From contig VDFB02047230.1 of the NCBI GenBank assembly GCA_007258455.2, positions 159,906,635-159,970,634 on the forward strand: 64,000 bases of DNA, written 5' to 3'. Under the pieces are notes generated by a model. The model made no database searches, was not told the origin of the DNA, and saw only the letters and a program-made list of their open reading frames with translations. Source of the stretch: Sequoia sempervirens (Eukaryota > Streptophyta > Pinopsida > Cupressales > Cupressaceae). This document shows, one piece after another, positions 60,833 to 64,000 of the stretch. The position numbers and the translations under genes are program-made. Positions within the stretch are counted from its first letter, which is position 1. The number at the start of each line of letters is the position of its first letter.

Positions 60833-61030
60833 TCATTTATATTCCCAAGCATCTCCTTATTCATATATTTCCCTACCTCTATCTCCTTATCCCTCTCTAT
60901 GTATCCATATCTTGCTCGATCCATATCTCTCTCTTGTCTCTTTTTCTACCTCTATCTCCCTATCCCTCTCTATCTCTCTATACCTCCCTCTATCTATATC
61001 TCTCCCTCTTTATATTGAATTCTCTCTCTA
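60833..61030. repeat. CT/TATC-rich minisatellite at the homology break
   Basis: Repeats of the type CTACCTCTATCTCC-TATCCCTCTCTAT. It resembles the large CT block at 17760-19745 in style. It begins within a few bases of where the two duplicates stop matching. Confidence 0.85.
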
Positions 61031-62129
61031 TTAGAATTTACTCAAACCAAGTTAAAATGCAAGCGCATTTGTTGGAATCCCAAAAATGGTAAAAAGACAT
61101 GTCCATCTCATGATTTAGAACCCACATGCTCTATTTTACTCTACAATTTGTGCTTTATATAAAATAGATATGTAATTTTCATGGTGTTGAAAAATGTTGA
61201 TCATTGTTTAAAAATTCCACAACCTTTCCTGGTTTTGTCAATGTAGAAGAACTAAATTACAGTATGTTTTTAGACTAAATTTGATAGTGCAAACTAATAT
61301 TTTTTATGTTTTAAATATTTTGAATGATAACTATCATATTTTTTTTACTAATTATATTATATTGATATATAATTGAACATCATACCAAGGAATTTGGAAA
61401 AAATCTCAAAATTTGGAGTGTGGAGCTAAAATAAACTAGACAACATCGTGTAATTGGTGAAATTAAATCTTGGAGTTTAAGGTGCATTCTCTTTTCCTTT
61501 TTCCATTTTATTCATTCCACCTTTCTTGACATAGTTCATGTTCTACATATCCTAGTGTTAATTCACTCCATTGCATCCCAATCACTAACCCTTCCACGCT
61601 TCATATCTCTTATCTTTCTAATAACTTTGATGTTGTCAATAATTTTTTGTAATTCTCATGGCTTTTTTGTCATTGCACTCGCTTACCCAAGTTAATATCA
61701 ATTGGCATCATAAAATTTTATCCCCACTATAACAAGTTCAACTCTAATGATACATTAAATTTAACCAAATGAAATGATGGTTCTATTTATTAGAATTTGA
61801 TCTAAAGTTTAAATCAAAATATATCATCATCAAAATTGAAGTGCTAAGGAAATATAATGATGGTCACTATTGGTTTTGACCTAGAGTAACCCTTAACCCC
61901 AATAGCCATGAAAAATAAAACAAGTGAGCAAAGTCTCCACACTATAAATGCCATGGATGACATGACCTCATTACACTCTATAGATGATTCGCCATTTAAT
62001 CTTTCCAATCCTAATCCCACCTCTATTGTAACTCCCTTGAAAACCTAAATTCCCACATTCGAAAACTACTTATCTACAAACTGTGACACTATTGTTCACT
62101 CCAACGGTGACCAAACACTAGAAAATGAT
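61031..62129. other. Unassigned interval
   Basis: AT-rich, with no recognisable coding or repeat structure. The last 150 bp (Ser/Pro/Thr/Asn-coding on +) may be the N-terminal linker of the DUF4283 protein that follows. Confidence 0.4.
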
Positions 62130-62660
62130 ATCCGATAGACCAATATTACAAGGGAGATCATTGATGAAATACCTAATATAGGATTTAATCAAAGAGATGG
62201 GATTATATCCTTTGATCTTCCTTATGATATCATAGAGGTTATTTTTAGACTATAAATCCTACTAGATATTATTTCTTTCTTTCTTAAAGGGGTTCCATTA
62301 TTACAATACTTCTATAAATTATCCCATATAAACTAGAAAACCAAAGGGTGGGTAATAAAAATGACTTGGGGACTAGGAAAAGGATATATATATTGTACCT
62401 TTATTAATTATAATCATGTTTAGGTGCTTTATATTGTAGTTGATTGGTGATTTACCAAAATCTATTTATTTACAAGTCTAGGACTTTGACTTTCACCCAT
62501 TTGGAACCTCTATGTACCCAACATGGATTGAGTTTCCTTTTATTAGCCTAGCCTTTTATTTGTTTCTCCATGATATTATTACTTAGTTAGAGCATGAAAT
62601 ATGGTGTAAAAATAATAATGATAAATTTTCCAATCTTAGGCTATGGCTTAGGGCCTACAT
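62130..62660 (+). pseudogene. LINE ORF1 remnant (DUF4283) on +
   Basis: On the + strand the text reads GIISFDLPYDIIEVIFRL, KGVPLLQYFY, then KTKGWVIKMTWGLGKGYIYCTFINYNHV (about 62340-62425), VLYIVVDW and SPIWNLYVPNMD. This matches in order the DUF4283 domain, with its central WG.G..F..F and the PVWVRLP-like segment. Stops are frequent. No ORF2 is recognisable downstream within the window. It is a different LINE from the - strand ones above. Confidence 0.6.
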
Positions 62661-64000
62661 TTTAATGGATCTTACTCAAACCCAGAAAAAGTCTATCAAT
62701 ATTTTTAGACTACATTTTGAAGTCAACTAAGATATCAATTACCTTTATAATACTAATGATAACTTATAATATTTTCATGAATTTCATCTAATCCAATATT
62801 TCCTTATTCAAAAATGGCATTTCTATCCAGGTCATCCCTTCAACATGAATCCATGTCTCTAAGAAACCCCCTTTGTATACTCTACATAACCATTTTCCAA
62901 CCCAAAATTATCAACATCATCCTTAGTCAAACAAAATTATGAATGTTTAATAGCATGTGGCTCACACTAAGGATCTCATCAAAAGCTTGGATACCTATAA
63001 AGTAAGAGGTGTTAAAATTAGAGCATGCCTCTATTAGATAAAATATGGTGATAAAGAGCACATCTCAACAATAATGGGTGAGGACAATGTTCTTCATTAC
63101 AACCAATATTATATTATAAATGCCTTCAATTATCATGTTACTCTTCATATAACACTCCATGAATTATCCCCTTTATTCATTTATTGGAATATATTATGGT
63201 TGACTATATCATAAAGATAAGTGGCATGAAGGGAGGACCTCTATGTGGATATATATAACACAACATATGAAGGAAATAAACTAATTTAAAAGACATAATA
63301 TAGAAGGTAAAATAAGAATGAAAGAACATGAAAACTCCCAACAAACAATGCATATATAATTATAGGTTTATGATTATTGTAGTAAGTTTGTTATTATCAA
63401 TGACAAGTTTATAATTAGTGTAATCCCTCTTTCCATCCTCCAAAGTATTAGCTATGATGAATTCCACATAAATCAATTTAGCGATGCCCTCTTTTTTATT
63501 TTAATTATTTCTTGGAAAAGGTGTCATAATTTGTTCATTTAAGGATATTTTGATCAAAATAATATACACTATTTTGGTGTTCATGGATATTATTGGGTTG
63601 TTCTAATTATGGATCACATTTTTGTTTGGTTGTGGTTTGATGCTCTATAGTACCATGACTCGACTAATATTCATGTCTTACTCATGATATATATAGAATT
63701 CATTATCATGCCAAGGAAATGACCAAATACTCAAACATGGAAGGAGCATGAAGCTAAGAATGAAAAGAAAAGGGAATAAATGAGGCTACTTCATACCACT
63801 TGAGAGTAGTGAAAATATGGAAATAGTCATATCTTCTATTCAATGCATCATGGGGCCAAACTAACGATGCCAAAATGTCTAGGTAGGTGGGTGAATGCTA
63901 TCAAAGGCCTTCATTCATTTCCTAGGTTACCAAATCCTTGTATGTTATGTTATATCAACATAGTCTCTTAAGATCCCCAAGAGCAGAAAACTACCAAACT
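62661..64000. other. Unassigned right edge
   Basis: No frame longer than a few dozen codons, and no repeats or RNA genes are visible. It may be the decayed continuation of the + strand LINE, but I cannot show it. Confidence 0.4.

Noticed and set aside
1..64000. CRISPR arrays, operons, ribosome-binding sites, rRNA genes
   Set aside because: Nothing of the kind is seen. The repeats are simple-sequence or transposon repeats, and the content is eukaryotic plant nuclear DNA.

Overview
The window looks like gene-poor, repeat-packed nuclear DNA from a vascular plant with a large genome. A gymnosperm, probably a conifer, is my best guess (a fern is possible). The reasons are the plant-type mobile elements present (Ty3/gypsy Athila/Tat-like, Ty1/copia, LINEs with DUF4283 ORF1 proteins, CACTA/TNP2, TRIM, tRNA-derived SINE), their great age (dozens of stops, deep nesting) and the absence of any convincing host gene. 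The species is inference; no marker gene is present.

Layout, left half. Bases 486-12572 are the 3' two-thirds of one decayed Ty3/gypsy element on the + strand: protease, a tandemly duplicated reverse transcriptase, RNase H, integrase, then a third long frame (5517-7220), a polypurine tract and a 3' LTR (11760-12572). A 4.1-kb non-autonomous, CACTA-like DNA transposon (about 7309-11440), full of TGACTAAA repeats, sits inside the third frame. From 14477 to 17207 (- strand) lies a broken transposase-like gene of an HGKG-type family. Next comes a 2.5-kb simple-sequence block (AT, then a 2-kb CT-rich pyrimidine tract, then AT). From 21001 a Ty1/copia element starts. It is split inside its RT domain by a LINE in the opposite orientation and resumes at about 32625. 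The LINE is itself interrupted by a 375-bp TRIM and by about 3 kb of unidentified DNA.

Layout, right half. After the copia end there is a tRNA-derived SINE with a 13-bp target duplication, some unassigned reading frames, and a - strand gypsy gag remnant. A multi-exon CACTA (TNP2) transposase pseudogene (42437-44474) is cut by a 100-N gap. Directly after the gap, 44575-60832 repeats 23628-39696 almost base for base: about 16.1 kb in two copies, identical over long stretches and divergent in two blocks. One copy carries a SINE (59668-59879, poly-A tail, 10-bp target duplication) that the other lacks, so the two copies are genuinely different alleles or paralogues. The last 3 kb holds a DUF4283 LINE ORF1 remnant on the + strand.

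Nothing here works as a pathway. The value of the window is the order of insertions, the decay signature (in-frame TAG/TGA where Gln/Arg is expected, as from cytosine methylation), and the unresolved duplication around the gap. I found no clearly new biological system; the least explained pieces are the HGKG transposase-like gene, the TGACTAAA element and the 3-kb segment between the LINE ORFs.
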